Positions 57,689 through 64,000 of a DNA stretch of 64,000 bases are shown here, one piece after another. Each line of letters starts with the position of its first letter. Positions within the stretch are counted from its first letter, which is position 1. Origin of the DNA: Phycicoccus avicenniae_A (GTDB lineage: Bacteria; Actinomycetota; Actinomycetes; Actinomycetales; Dermatophilaceae); assembly GCF_050496545.1 (NCBI RefSeq), contig NZ_JBNVZV010000016.1, positions 31,464-95,463 of the forward strand. The letters are read 5' to 3'. The position numbers and the translations under genes were made by a program. The notes beneath the pieces are model-generated. The model worked only from the letters and a program-made list of their open reading frames with translations, ran no database searches and was not told the origin of the DNA.

Positions 57689-58326
57689 GGCACGGTCTCC
57701 AGCGGCGCCTCGGCCACGACCCGTTCCGGACGGGCGGCCGCGAGGCGGGCGTCGAGGTCGAGCACCGCGCGGGCGGTCTGCTCGACCGCCGGCCGGTGGC
57801 CGTAGCGGACGGCGTCAAAGGCGTCGGCGGCCTCGAGGAGGGGCTGCTGCTCGCCGGGAAAGCGGGGCGTCAGCGCGAGCGCTACCTCGTGCGCCGTCCG
57901 GCCGGGGGCGTCGTCGAGGACCACGCGCTCGACCGCCGCGCGGGCGATCGTGCGGACGCCGTCGAGGACCGCGGTGTCCCAGTCGCCGGCGGCCAGGGCC
58001 GCCCGGGCGCCGGCCCGCAGCGTCGCGGCCGGCACGTCGGGGACGTCGAGCACGCCGGTCGCGTCGCCGCCGGAGCGGCCGACCTCGCGGCGCAGCACCC
58101 GCCAGAGGACGAGGCCGACGACGGCGAGGACGAGCCCGATGGCGATCGGCACGGCCACCGACGGCAGGCCGCTCGAGGGCGCGCTGTTGAGCAGGTCGTC
58201 GAGGAACTCGCGGATCCGTTCGATGATGCTCGGCTGGGCGTGGTAGCGCTGGCTGGTCAGCTCCTCCTCGAGCCAGCGGCGAGCCTGCTCGGAGGTGGGG
58301 TCGAGGGGTGCGTCGAACGGGGTCAC
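57685..58326 (-). CDS. DUF4129 membrane protein
   Basis: 213 residues from the GTG at 58326, which overlaps the upstream stop in the GTGA manner of this operon; an in-frame GTG at 58344 would add six residues. Cytoplasmic or outer N-terminus with EQARRWLEEELTSQRYH, one membrane helix (about 60-80), then the DUF4129 domain (VRTIARAAVERVVLDDAPGRTAHEVA). Some relatives are fused to transglutaminase domains; this one is not. Confidence 0.85.
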   Translation of the reverse strand: MTPFDAPLDPTSEQARRWLEEELTSQRYHAQPSIIERIREFLDDLLNSAPSSGLPSVAVPIAIGLVLAVVGLVLWRVLRREVGRSGGDATGVLDVPDVPAATLRAGARAALAAGDWDTAVLDGVRTIARAAVERVVLDDAPGRTAHEVALALTPRFPGEQQPLLEAADAFDAVRYGHRPAVEQTARAVLDLDARLAAARPERVVAEAPLETVP

Positions 58327-59510
58327 GGCGCGGTGGTCGGCCACGGCGGGGGAGCGGCCCCCTGCGTGGCCTGGATGAGCCGGACGTCCAGACCCTCGGT
58401 GCGGATGCGCGCGTCGACGTAGAGCAGCGCGTCGACCCCGGCACTGAACGGCGTGGTCAGTGCCCCGGTGATGAGCCCCGCGATGCCGGTGGTGACGGTC
58501 TGCAGGACGAAGATCTCCGACCCGTCGCCGCCCTCACCGAGGAAGGCGGCCGTGACGAAGAAGAGGACGAGGGTGATCGGCAGGGTGATGATGTACGCGG
58601 CGACGCCGACGACGAACCCGGTCAGCAGGCGGATGCCGAAGATCCGCCAGAAGGCGCCCTTCAGCGGGCTGCCGACCAGGGCCCACGAGCGGCGCAGGCC
58701 GCGCAGGACGCCCACCCGCTCGAGGACGATCGCCGGGGTGACGAACGACCACTTGGTGCCGAGCCAGACCAGCACGACGATCGCCGCGAGGACGGCCACA
58801 ACCACGAGGAGGACGGTCAGCCCGACGCTGTCGCCGTCGGAGGCGTACGAGAACGCGATGAGCCCGACGGGCAGGGCGATGGCGAGCAGCAGGGCGACCG
58901 TGTACAGGAGCGCGATGAGGAGGACGGCGCCGACCATCGGCAGCACGCGGCCGCGGGTGGCGCGCCAGACCTCGCCCATCCCGACCTTGCGGCCGAGCAC
59001 GGCCTGCCCCACGACCTGGGCGAGGAAGCCGGCGAGGAGGATCGCCGAGAAGGACTGCCCGATGGTCGGCAGGTAGACGCCGAAGATGCCGAGGCCGAAG
59101 CCGTCGGGCACGGTGTCGGAGGACGCGAGCGACTCGTCGAAGAGGCCGGCCGCGCTCTGTCCGGACAGCCAGGCGCCGAGCGCGGTCGTCGGGACGAGGA
59201 AGGCCAGGCAGGTGAGGGTGGCCAGGCCGATGGTGGCGCCCGGGTTGCCGCGCACCGACTTCAGCACGCCCCCGTAGACGTCACCGAGCCGCAGCGGCCG
59301 CAGCGCGATGATGCCCGGGCGGAACTCCATCGACCGGTAGGGCGGCGGTGCGGCGCCGGGAGGCGCGTACCCCGCGCCGGGGGGCGGCGTGGAGCCCGGG
59401 GGCGGGTACGCACCGCCGGGCGGAGGACCTGCGGGGGGTGCCGGCGGAGGGGTCCCCGGGGGCGGACCGGCGGGCTGCGAGCCCGGCGCCACCCACGGCT
59501 GGTCGGTCAT
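58323..59510 (-). CDS. Polytopic membrane protein with Pro/Gly-rich N-terminus
   Basis: 395 residues. Residues 1-60 are a Pro/Gly-rich tail of the form PPPGTPPPAPPAG, then IIALRPLRLGDVYGGVLKSVRGNPGATIGLATL begins a six- or seven-helix domain resembling the membrane domain of glycerophosphodiesterase-like proteins. It heads the DUF4129-DUF4350-MoxR-DUF58 operon. A GAGG lies immediately before the ATG. A tiny upstream ORF overlaps this start (see findings). Function unknown. Confidence 0.82.
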   Translation of the reverse strand: MTDQPWVAPGSQPAGPPPGTPPPAPPAGPPPGGAYPPPGSTPPPGAGYAPPGAAPPPYRSMEFRPGIIALRPLRLGDVYGGVLKSVRGNPGATIGLATLTCLAFLVPTTALGAWLSGQSAAGLFDESLASSDTVPDGFGLGIFGVYLPTIGQSFSAILLAGFLAQVVGQAVLGRKVGMGEVWRATRGRVLPMVGAVLLIALLYTVALLLAIALPVGLIAFSYASDGDSVGLTVLLVVVAVLAAIVVLVWLGTKWSFVTPAIVLERVGVLRGLRRSWALVGSPLKGAFWRIFGIRLLTGFVVGVAAYIITLPITLVLFFVTAAFLGEGGDGSEIFVLQTVTTGIAGLITGALTTPFSAGVDALLYVDARIRTEGLDVRLIQATQGAAPPPWPTTAP

Positions 59511-59542
59511 CCTCGTGCCCCCTCGGTCGCCACGGCGCCACC

Positions 59543-60190
59543 CTAACCGAGCAGCTCGCGCTCCACGGCGGAGGCGCGAGAACCCACGGCACCGAGCGCG
59601 GACTGCCGGGCGACGATGCCGGGCTCGGCACGCATCAGGCCCCAGCCGCGCCGGACGAGCACGAGCGGCGGCTTGCGGCGCTCGCGCAGGTCGCGGAGCA
59701 GGCGGCGGACGAAGGTGACTGCCGGACGGTGGCGGACGCACCAGGCGCTGTGCAGCATCCCCTCGGCGTCGAGCCGGGCGACGACCTCGGCGGCGAAGAT
59801 GCCCTCGGCGAGGACGAGGTCGTCCGGGCGGGCGCTCACCTCGTGCCGGCCGACGGCCCGGCTCCTCGAGATGTCGTAGACGGGCAGCTCGGTGCGGCCG
59901 GTGGCGAGGAGCTCGCGCAGCGCGGCGAGGGCGCGCTCGGCGTCCCAGCTGTCGGGGTGGTCCCAGTCGATGATCCCGAGGTCGGCCTGGCGGGGCATCG
60001 CGGGGTCGTCCTCGTCGCGGTAGAAGTCGTCGAGGCGGAAGACCGGCCAGCCGCGTGCGGCGTGCAGGCGGTCCGCGAGGCGGGACTTGCCCGAGCCGCT
60101 CGGTCCCGCGAGGACGACGACGCGGCGACGGTCGGCGTCGGTGGCGGGGGAGGGGTGGGCGCGGTCCTGGTCCGGTTCCCGTGCACCCAC
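59543..60190 (-). CDS. Uridine/nucleoside-kinase-like P-loop protein
   Basis: 215 residues. Walker A AGPSGSGKS (about 28-36), FRLDDFYRDEDDP with the substrate-binding Asp, DWDHPDSWD, and the regulatory DDLVLAEGIFAAE. The set matches actinobacterial uridine-kinase-like proteins. A minus-strand TAGACT lies 8 bases before the GTG start. Its stop codon lies inside a TAGGGT hexamer that could be the -10 of the next transcript. Confidence 0.85.
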   Translation of the reverse strand: MGAREPDQDRAHPSPATDADRRRVVVLAGPSGSGKSRLADRLHAARGWPVFRLDDFYRDEDDPAMPRQADLGIIDWDHPDSWDAERALAALRELLATGRTELPVYDISRSRAVGRHEVSARPDDLVLAEGIFAAEVVARLDAEGMLHSAWCVRHRPAVTFVRRLLRDLRERRKPPLVLVRRGWGLMRAEPGIVARQSALGAVGSRASAVERELLG

Positions 60191-60196
60191 GGGAGG

Positions 60197-60769
60197 TCAG
60201 TCTAGGGCCGCCCGCGCCTGCTCCCGGTCACGGCGCAGGAGGCCGAGGACCCACGAGTCGGAGACCTCGCCGTCGACGACGCAGTCCTCGCGCAGCGTGC
60301 CCTCGAGGACGAACCCCAGCTTGCCCATGACGGCGGCGGACGCGACGTTGCGGGTGTCCGCCTCGCCCTGGACCCGGTTGAGGTCGAGGGTCGCGAAGGC
60401 CCAGTCGAGGATGGCGCCGACGGCCTCGGTGGCGTACCCGTGCCCCCACGCGTCCTGCCGGAGGACGTACGTGATGGTCGCGCTGCGGTGCACGTCGTCG
60501 TACCCGGTCAGCGAGCACCAGCCGAGGAAGGCGCCGTCCTCGCGGCGCTCGACGGCCACGCGCGCGCCGGTGCCGTCCTCGGCCATCCGCCGGCAGCCCG
60601 CGAGGAAGCCGTCCGCGCGGGCGGGGTCGGGCCACGGGGGCTCGTCCCAGTACCGCAGGACCGCGCGGTCGGTCATCAGGGCCACCAGGTCGGCGGTGTC
60701 GTGGTCGGCGAACGGGCGCAGCCGGAGCCGTGCGGTGTCGAGCGTGGGCGTGGGCAGGGCGTGGGTCAC
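60197..60769 (-). CDS. GNAT-family acetyltransferase (RimJ/RimL type)
   Basis: 190 residues. LDTARLRLRPFADHDTADLVALM at the start, DAWGHGYATEAVGAILDWAF (acetyl-CoA site) and NVASAAVMGKLGFVLEGTLRE are typical of the RimJ/RimL group. The GTG at 60769 overlaps the lipoprotein stop (GTGA). Substrate unknown. Confidence 0.88.
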   Translation of the reverse strand: MTHALPTPTLDTARLRLRPFADHDTADLVALMTDRAVLRYWDEPPWPDPARADGFLAGCRRMAEDGTGARVAVERREDGAFLGWCSLTGYDDVHRSATITYVLRQDAWGHGYATEAVGAILDWAFATLDLNRVQGEADTRNVASAAVMGKLGFVLEGTLREDCVVDGEVSDSWVLGLLRRDREQARAALD

Positions 60770-61218
60770 GGCTCGTACCGTAGGCCGCCGTCGGCGCAGA
60801 AGGACGTGCCCGCCGCTTCGCCGTCGCCCAGGCACTGGCCGTCGACGAGGGCGCGGGCGCCCAGGGGTTCCGGCAGCAGGAGCGTGAACGGCACCTCCGG
60901 GTTGCCCTGGCAGTCCGCCGATCCGGGTTCTTCCGGGGTGACGACGAAGGTCACGACGACCCGGTCGGCCCCGACGTCGACCGTCGGCTCCTCGGCGGTT
61001 CCCGTGACCCCGCTGTTGCAGCCGACCCGGGTCACGAGGACCTGCAGCTCGGTCGATGCCGCCGTGACCTCCTGGCCGGGCGCCAGGCTCCAGGACGCTC
61101 CGGCGGTGGACGAGGGAAGCACCCCACAGCCACCGAGGAGGATCCCGCCGGCCGCGACGACCGACATCAGCGTGCACCTCCGCGTGCGGTTCGCGGGTCG
61201 GCTCGGGCGGACCACCAT
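60766..61218 (-). CDS. Small secreted lipoprotein
   Basis: 150 residues. A basic N-terminus (RPSRPANRTRR), a hydrophobic stretch and the lipobox LLGGC place the lipidated Cys at residue 31. The mature part has four more cysteines that could form two disulfides (VGCN, SADCQG, DGQCLG, SFCADG). No family recognised. A CAGACT hexamer lies 6 bases before the ATG. Confidence 0.8.
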   Translation of the reverse strand: MVVRPSRPANRTRRCTLMSVVAAGGILLGGCGVLPSSTAGASWSLAPGQEVTAASTELQVLVTRVGCNSGVTGTAEEPTVDVGADRVVVTFVVTPEEPGSADCQGNPEVPFTLLLPEPLGARALVDGQCLGDGEAAGTSFCADGGLRYEP

Positions 61219-61274
61219 GGCGCCAGTCTGCTCTCGCGCGCCGGCTCGGCAACCGAGGGACACGGCGGTGGCGC

Positions 61275-62720
61275 TCAGGAGGGCACGCGGTGCTGGGGTT
61301 CGGTGGTGCGAGTCTGCCCGTTCGGGCCGTGCCAGGTGATGGTGCCGTCCGGGGAGAGGACGGGTCGCCAGCGGCCGAGCTGCTTGAAGCGGTGGTGTCG
61401 GCGGCAGAGGTCTTCCAGGGACTGCGGTGTGGTCTCGCCGTCGGGCCAGGCTCGGACGTGGTCGAGGTCGCAGCGTTCGGCGGGGCGGGTGCAGCCCCAC
61501 ATCCGGCAGGTCCCGTCGCGGGTCTTCACGAAGTCGGTGATGGCCTTGGTCGGCTTGTAGGCGCCGGTGGTGAGCGAGGCGAGGGTGCCGGTCTCGGCCT
61601 CGAGCACCGCGCGGGCGATCTCCATCGGCAGGAGCTTGAGGAGGTTGGCCAGGGTTGCGGGGTCGACCCAGCCGAGGCTCGGGAGCTGGGTGCCGGAGAC
61701 CGCGAACCGGGGGCTGACCTCGGCCATCACGTCGGCACGGTCGTTGAACGACTCGGGCGACATCGTCACCCACGAGAGCTCCTCGCGTGTGGCGGGGTCG
61801 AGGTCGCCGTAGCGGGTCTCGGCACCCGTGGTGTGGTCGATGATCGTGTCGTCGTCGTCCCAGTCGACCCGGAACCGCTCAGCGGCCTCCGGCTCCGGCG
61901 CCGGCCGGTCCGTCACGACCGGCACCCCGAGCGTCACCTGCGCCGACACCGACACGTTCCGCAGCACCAGATCAGTCAGGGCGTCCGCGCGGGACTCCGG
62001 CACCGACAGCGCCTCGTCGACCTGGCGGTACTCCCCGGCGAGCTGCTCGACCGCGGACCACATCGCCGCCGAGGTCGCGGTCGGGAGCGAGGCGAACCAC
62101 TCCGACAGGCCGTCCGCGCCGGGGCACACCTCCACCCGCCGACCCGTCTTCGTCAGCGCCACGTGCGCCGCGACCTGGTCCGCCGCGACCCGCGTCGCGA
62201 CCCGCCGCGCCTCGGACATCACCCGCGCCGGGTCCAGATCCGGCAGCCGCGGAGCGAGCTCGGCATCGACCCGACCGCACGCCTCCACATCGAGCCCGGC
62301 ACACGCGTCGACGACCTTCTGCGCCGTGATCGTGCCCACCGCGCCCGCGACCAACAGGTCACGCGTACGGGGGAACCGCTGCCCGAGCACCGCACCGAGC
62401 GTGACCTTGCGCCCGGCCACGCCCTCGGTCAGGCGGGCCTCGAGGCAGAACATCACGCCCGACATACCGTCCACGAACCCCACCGGATGCACCCGCTCCG
62501 CCGGGCCATCACCCGAGAGCCGCGTCTCGAACCGCGCACCCCACGCCGCGCTCACCGCCACCAACGCATCAGCCGCGTTCGCCAACGCCTGCGCCTCCCC
62601 GGCGAGCTCGAAGGCATCCCCCGACGACAGTCCCTGGCCCCCCTCGCACAGTTCACGACCCAGCCGCGCGCACTCCTCACGCAGTGCCGCGATGCGGCTC
62701 GAGATCGTCCCCCTGTCCAT
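61275..62720 (-). CDS. DUF222-HNH endonuclease-domain protein
   Basis: 481 residues. An N-terminal DUF222 helical region (about 15-320) is followed by a complete HNH motif: CRMWGCTRPAERCDLDHV (about 403-420) and LEDLCRRHHRFK (about 433-444), with two zinc-binding CxxC-like pairs. This family is multicopy in many actinobacterial genomes (the 13E12-type repeat proteins of M. tuberculosis); natural role unknown. Base composition just upstream is much richer in A+T than the window. Confidence 0.9.
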   Translation of the reverse strand: MDRGTISSRIAALREECARLGRELCEGGQGLSSGDAFELAGEAQALANAADALVAVSAAWGARFETRLSGDGPAERVHPVGFVDGMSGVMFCLEARLTEGVAGRKVTLGAVLGQRFPRTRDLLVAGAVGTITAQKVVDACAGLDVEACGRVDAELAPRLPDLDPARVMSEARRVATRVAADQVAAHVALTKTGRRVEVCPGADGLSEWFASLPTATSAAMWSAVEQLAGEYRQVDEALSVPESRADALTDLVLRNVSVSAQVTLGVPVVTDRPAPEPEAAERFRVDWDDDDTIIDHTTGAETRYGDLDPATREELSWVTMSPESFNDRADVMAEVSPRFAVSGTQLPSLGWVDPATLANLLKLLPMEIARAVLEAETGTLASLTTGAYKPTKAITDFVKTRDGTCRMWGCTRPAERCDLDHVRAWPDGETTPQSLEDLCRRHHRFKQLGRWRPVLSPDGTITWHGPNGQTRTTEPQHRVPS

Positions 62721-62725
62721 GCCTC

Positions 62726-62754
62726 ATCGTACCGAACACTCGTACGAAGAGCAA
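62726..62754 (-). promoter_or_regulatory. Promoter of the DUF222-HNH gene
   Basis: Minus strand: -35 TTGCTC (62754-62749), 17-base spacer, -10 TACGAT (62731-62726), then five bases to the ATG at 62720, which also has GAGG right before it. The surrounding 60 bases are A+T rich. Confidence 0.5.
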
Positions 62755-62815
62755 GACCCAAAACAACGAATTTTGCTGTCCCCAAGCGCAATTGGCCCGA
62801 ATGTCGGAGCGCGTG

Positions 62816-62846
62816 GCCATGTGCTCCGAGTGCCGGAGCACATGGC
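62816..62846. terminator. 13-bp-stem hairpin after the MmcQ-like gene
   Basis: Perfect stem 62816-62828 with 62834-62846 and a five-base loop, 40 bases after the stop of the minus-strand MmcQ-like gene. It separates that gene from the HNH promoter. No T-tract. Confidence 0.55.
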
Positions 62847-62885
62847 TCCCGGGGTGGCAGGCTGCCCACCCACATGACGGGGACT

Positions 62886-63290
62886 CTAGGCGGGGCCGGG
62901 GCGGTCGACGAGGGCGACGAGCTTCTTCGGGGCCAGGACGCAGTAGGACTCGACGACGAGCTCGGCGACCTCGTCCCAGTCGGTGTCCGGACCGAGGGTG
63001 AGGCCCATGGCGTCGCGGCCCCAGCCGAGCACGCGGAAGGGGGGACCTGCGTGGCGCAGCGCCTCGAGCTCCTCGCCGGCGGCGCGGAAGGTCATGGTGA
63101 CCGAGGCGCCGTCGACGGGATCCTCGATGCCGAGCACGTGGACGAACGTGCGGGTCCGCACCCGCCAACGGGTGCCGACCCAGGCGCGCTCCTCGTACGC
63201 GTCCGGGAGGCCGAGGCACATCCGGCGCAGGCGGGCCTCCACCTCGGCGGGGACGTCGTCGGTGAGGCGGCGGACGGGCGTGGCAGCCAT
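62886..63290 (-). CDS. MmcQ/YjbR-family protein
   Basis: 134 residues. LRRMCLGLPDAYEERAWVGTRWRVRTRTFVHVLG and the C-terminal DWDEVAELVVESYCVLAPKKLVALV match the MmcQ/YjbR fold (CyaY-like, putative DNA-binding). Function unknown. Minus-strand TAGCCT at 63302-63297 lies 6 bases before the ATG. Confidence 0.85.
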   Translation of the reverse strand: MAATPVRRLTDDVPAEVEARLRRMCLGLPDAYEERAWVGTRWRVRTRTFVHVLGIEDPVDGASVTMTFRAAGEELEALRHAGPPFRVLGWGRDAMGLTLGPDTDWDEVAELVVESYCVLAPKKLVALVDRPGPA

Positions 63291-63296
63291 CGGCGC

Positions 63297-63302
63297 AGGC
63301 TA
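63297..63302 (-). promoter_or_regulatory. -10-like element of the MmcQ-like gene
   Basis: TAGCCT on the minus strand, 6 bases before the ATG at 63290; leaderless spacing. Confidence 0.4.
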
Positions 63303-63364
63303 CGCCGCTCCACCGACGGCCGCCGCGGCGCCGGCGAGTGGAGCCGACGACAGAGGGCCTCGGC

Positions 63365-63892
63365 TCAGACCTCGCGGCCGGCGAACGCGGCGAGCCGGGT
63401 GTAGGCGTCCGCACCCTCCGGGGCCGGCCGGGCCGGACCGAACGCCTCGCCGCGGTTGTCGTCGGTCAGGCCCTGCTCCATGAAGGCCGCGCCCTTCTCG
63501 GCGACGGCCGGCTCGAGGCCGGCGGTGTCCCGTCCCAGCCCCCGCGCGAGGTCCCAGGTGTGGACGGCGAGCTCGGCGCACTGCCACTCCGGCGGCGGCG
63601 CGTCGGAGTCCTCCGGTGCGTCGGCCCAGGCGGCGAGCAGGTCGTCGGACGCGGCGCGCATCGCCTGGGCCCGGTCGCCCTCGACGCGCGGGGTCGGGGC
63701 GGACCAGTCGACCTCCTGGCCCCGAACCCCGCGGGCGAAGTTCCCCACGCCGGCAACGACGTGGTCCACGAGGTCGCCGACCGTCCAGCCCGCGCAAGGG
63801 GTCGGCCGGACGGCGTTCTCGTCGTCCACGCCGCCCATGAGGTCGACGAGCTGGTCGAGCGCGGTCGCGAGGGTGCTGGTGTCTGCTGCCAT
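63365..63892 (-). CDS. TIGR03086-type metal-binding protein (DinB-like)
   Basis: 175 residues. RPTPCAGWTVGDLVDHVVAGVGNFA and ELAVHTWDLARGLG are the hallmarks of the mycothiol-dependent maleylpyruvate isomerase N-terminal fold; His in DHVV and HTWD would bind the metal. A mycothiol-dependent transferase role is a reasonable guess. An in-frame ATG at 63907 exists, but TACGGT six bases before 63892 favours that start. Confidence 0.85.
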   Translation of the reverse strand: MAADTSTLATALDQLVDLMGGVDDENAVRPTPCAGWTVGDLVDHVVAGVGNFARGVRGQEVDWSAPTPRVEGDRAQAMRAASDDLLAAWADAPEDSDAPPPEWQCAELAVHTWDLARGLGRDTAGLEPAVAEKGAAFMEQGLTDDNRGEAFGPARPAPEGADAYTRLAAFAGREV

Positions 63893-63898
63893 CCCCGG

Positions 63899-63904
63899 AC
63901 CGTA
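63899..63904 (-). promoter_or_regulatory. -10-like element of the TIGR03086 gene
   Basis: TACGGT on the minus strand, 6 bases before the ATG at 63892. Confidence 0.4.
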
Positions 63905-63956
63905 CAACCGCTCGACCCCCGTCGAGGGGTTAGCGCCCCACCATCCCCGTCCCGGT

Positions 63957-64000
<44 letters not shown>

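Overview
The window is chromosomal DNA from a very high-G+C actinobacterium. Codon third positions are almost all G or C, GTG starts are frequent, and neighbouring genes often share 4 bases (GTGA or ATGA). Gene order matches conserved actinobacterial blocks: nadK-recN-steA-steB-...-pyrG-nudix corresponds to Mycobacterium tuberculosis Rv1695-Rv1700, and aspS...rarA...alaS-ruvX-mltG-aroE-prepilin peptidase-aroC-aroK-aroB...efp-nusB corresponds to the Rv2572c-Rv2533c block. Gene content and style suggest Micrococcales, possibly Intrasporangiaceae; that placement is inference. No tRNA, rRNA, CRISPR array or insertion sequence with a transposase is visible, and no gap between genes exceeds about 250 bases.

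Region 1 (1-10.3 kb, +): a tightly overlapping operon with the nadK 3' end, recN, the divisome-linked pair steA/steB, a short MraY/WecA-like phosphotransferase, a MurJ-like flippase, a GT4 glycosyltransferase, then pyrG and a NUDIX hydrolase. Region 2 (10.3-24.2 kb): YchJ-like and VOC proteins (+), an M16-peptidase-like protein with a repeat-type partner (-), aspS and a HAD phosphatase (+), an alpha/beta hydrolase, a GNAT and an MMPL transporter (-), then a DinB-like protein, rarA, a TraR/DksA-type zinc-finger protein and two small envelope or unknown proteins (+). Region 3 (24.3-35.4 kb, +): alaS-ruvX-mltG-aroE-prepilin peptidase, aroC-aroK-aroB, a DUF559/AbiEi-like gene bounded by two 83-base near-palindromic repeats, then efp-nusB.

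Region 4 (35.4-42 kb): GNAT, YciI-like protein, galK divergent from trpS, a 2'-5' RNA ligase-like protein, a mannose-1-phosphate guanylyltransferase and a DUF3352 protein. Region 5 (42-49.3 kb): a two-gene ABC exporter divergent from its probable MarR/GbsR-type repressor with a palindromic operator, then an M20 amidohydrolase, cdd, deoA and add (nucleoside salvage). Region 6 (49.3-60.2 kb): RDD and SpoIIM-like membrane proteins and a DUF58-MoxR-DUF4350-DUF4129-membrane-protein operon, split by a DUF2231 gene and a methyltransferase/DHFR-like/luciferase-like trio; a small kinase follows. Region 7 (60.2-64 kb, -): GNAT, lipoprotein, DUF222-HNH protein, MmcQ/YjbR-like protein and a DinB-like TIGR03086 protein. 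The last 43 bases are almost all G and look like a sequencing or assembly artefact.

A recurring feature is a -10-like hexamer (TAnnnT or nAnnnT) 5-8 bases before the start codon of more than a dozen transcription units, which predicts many leaderless mRNAs.
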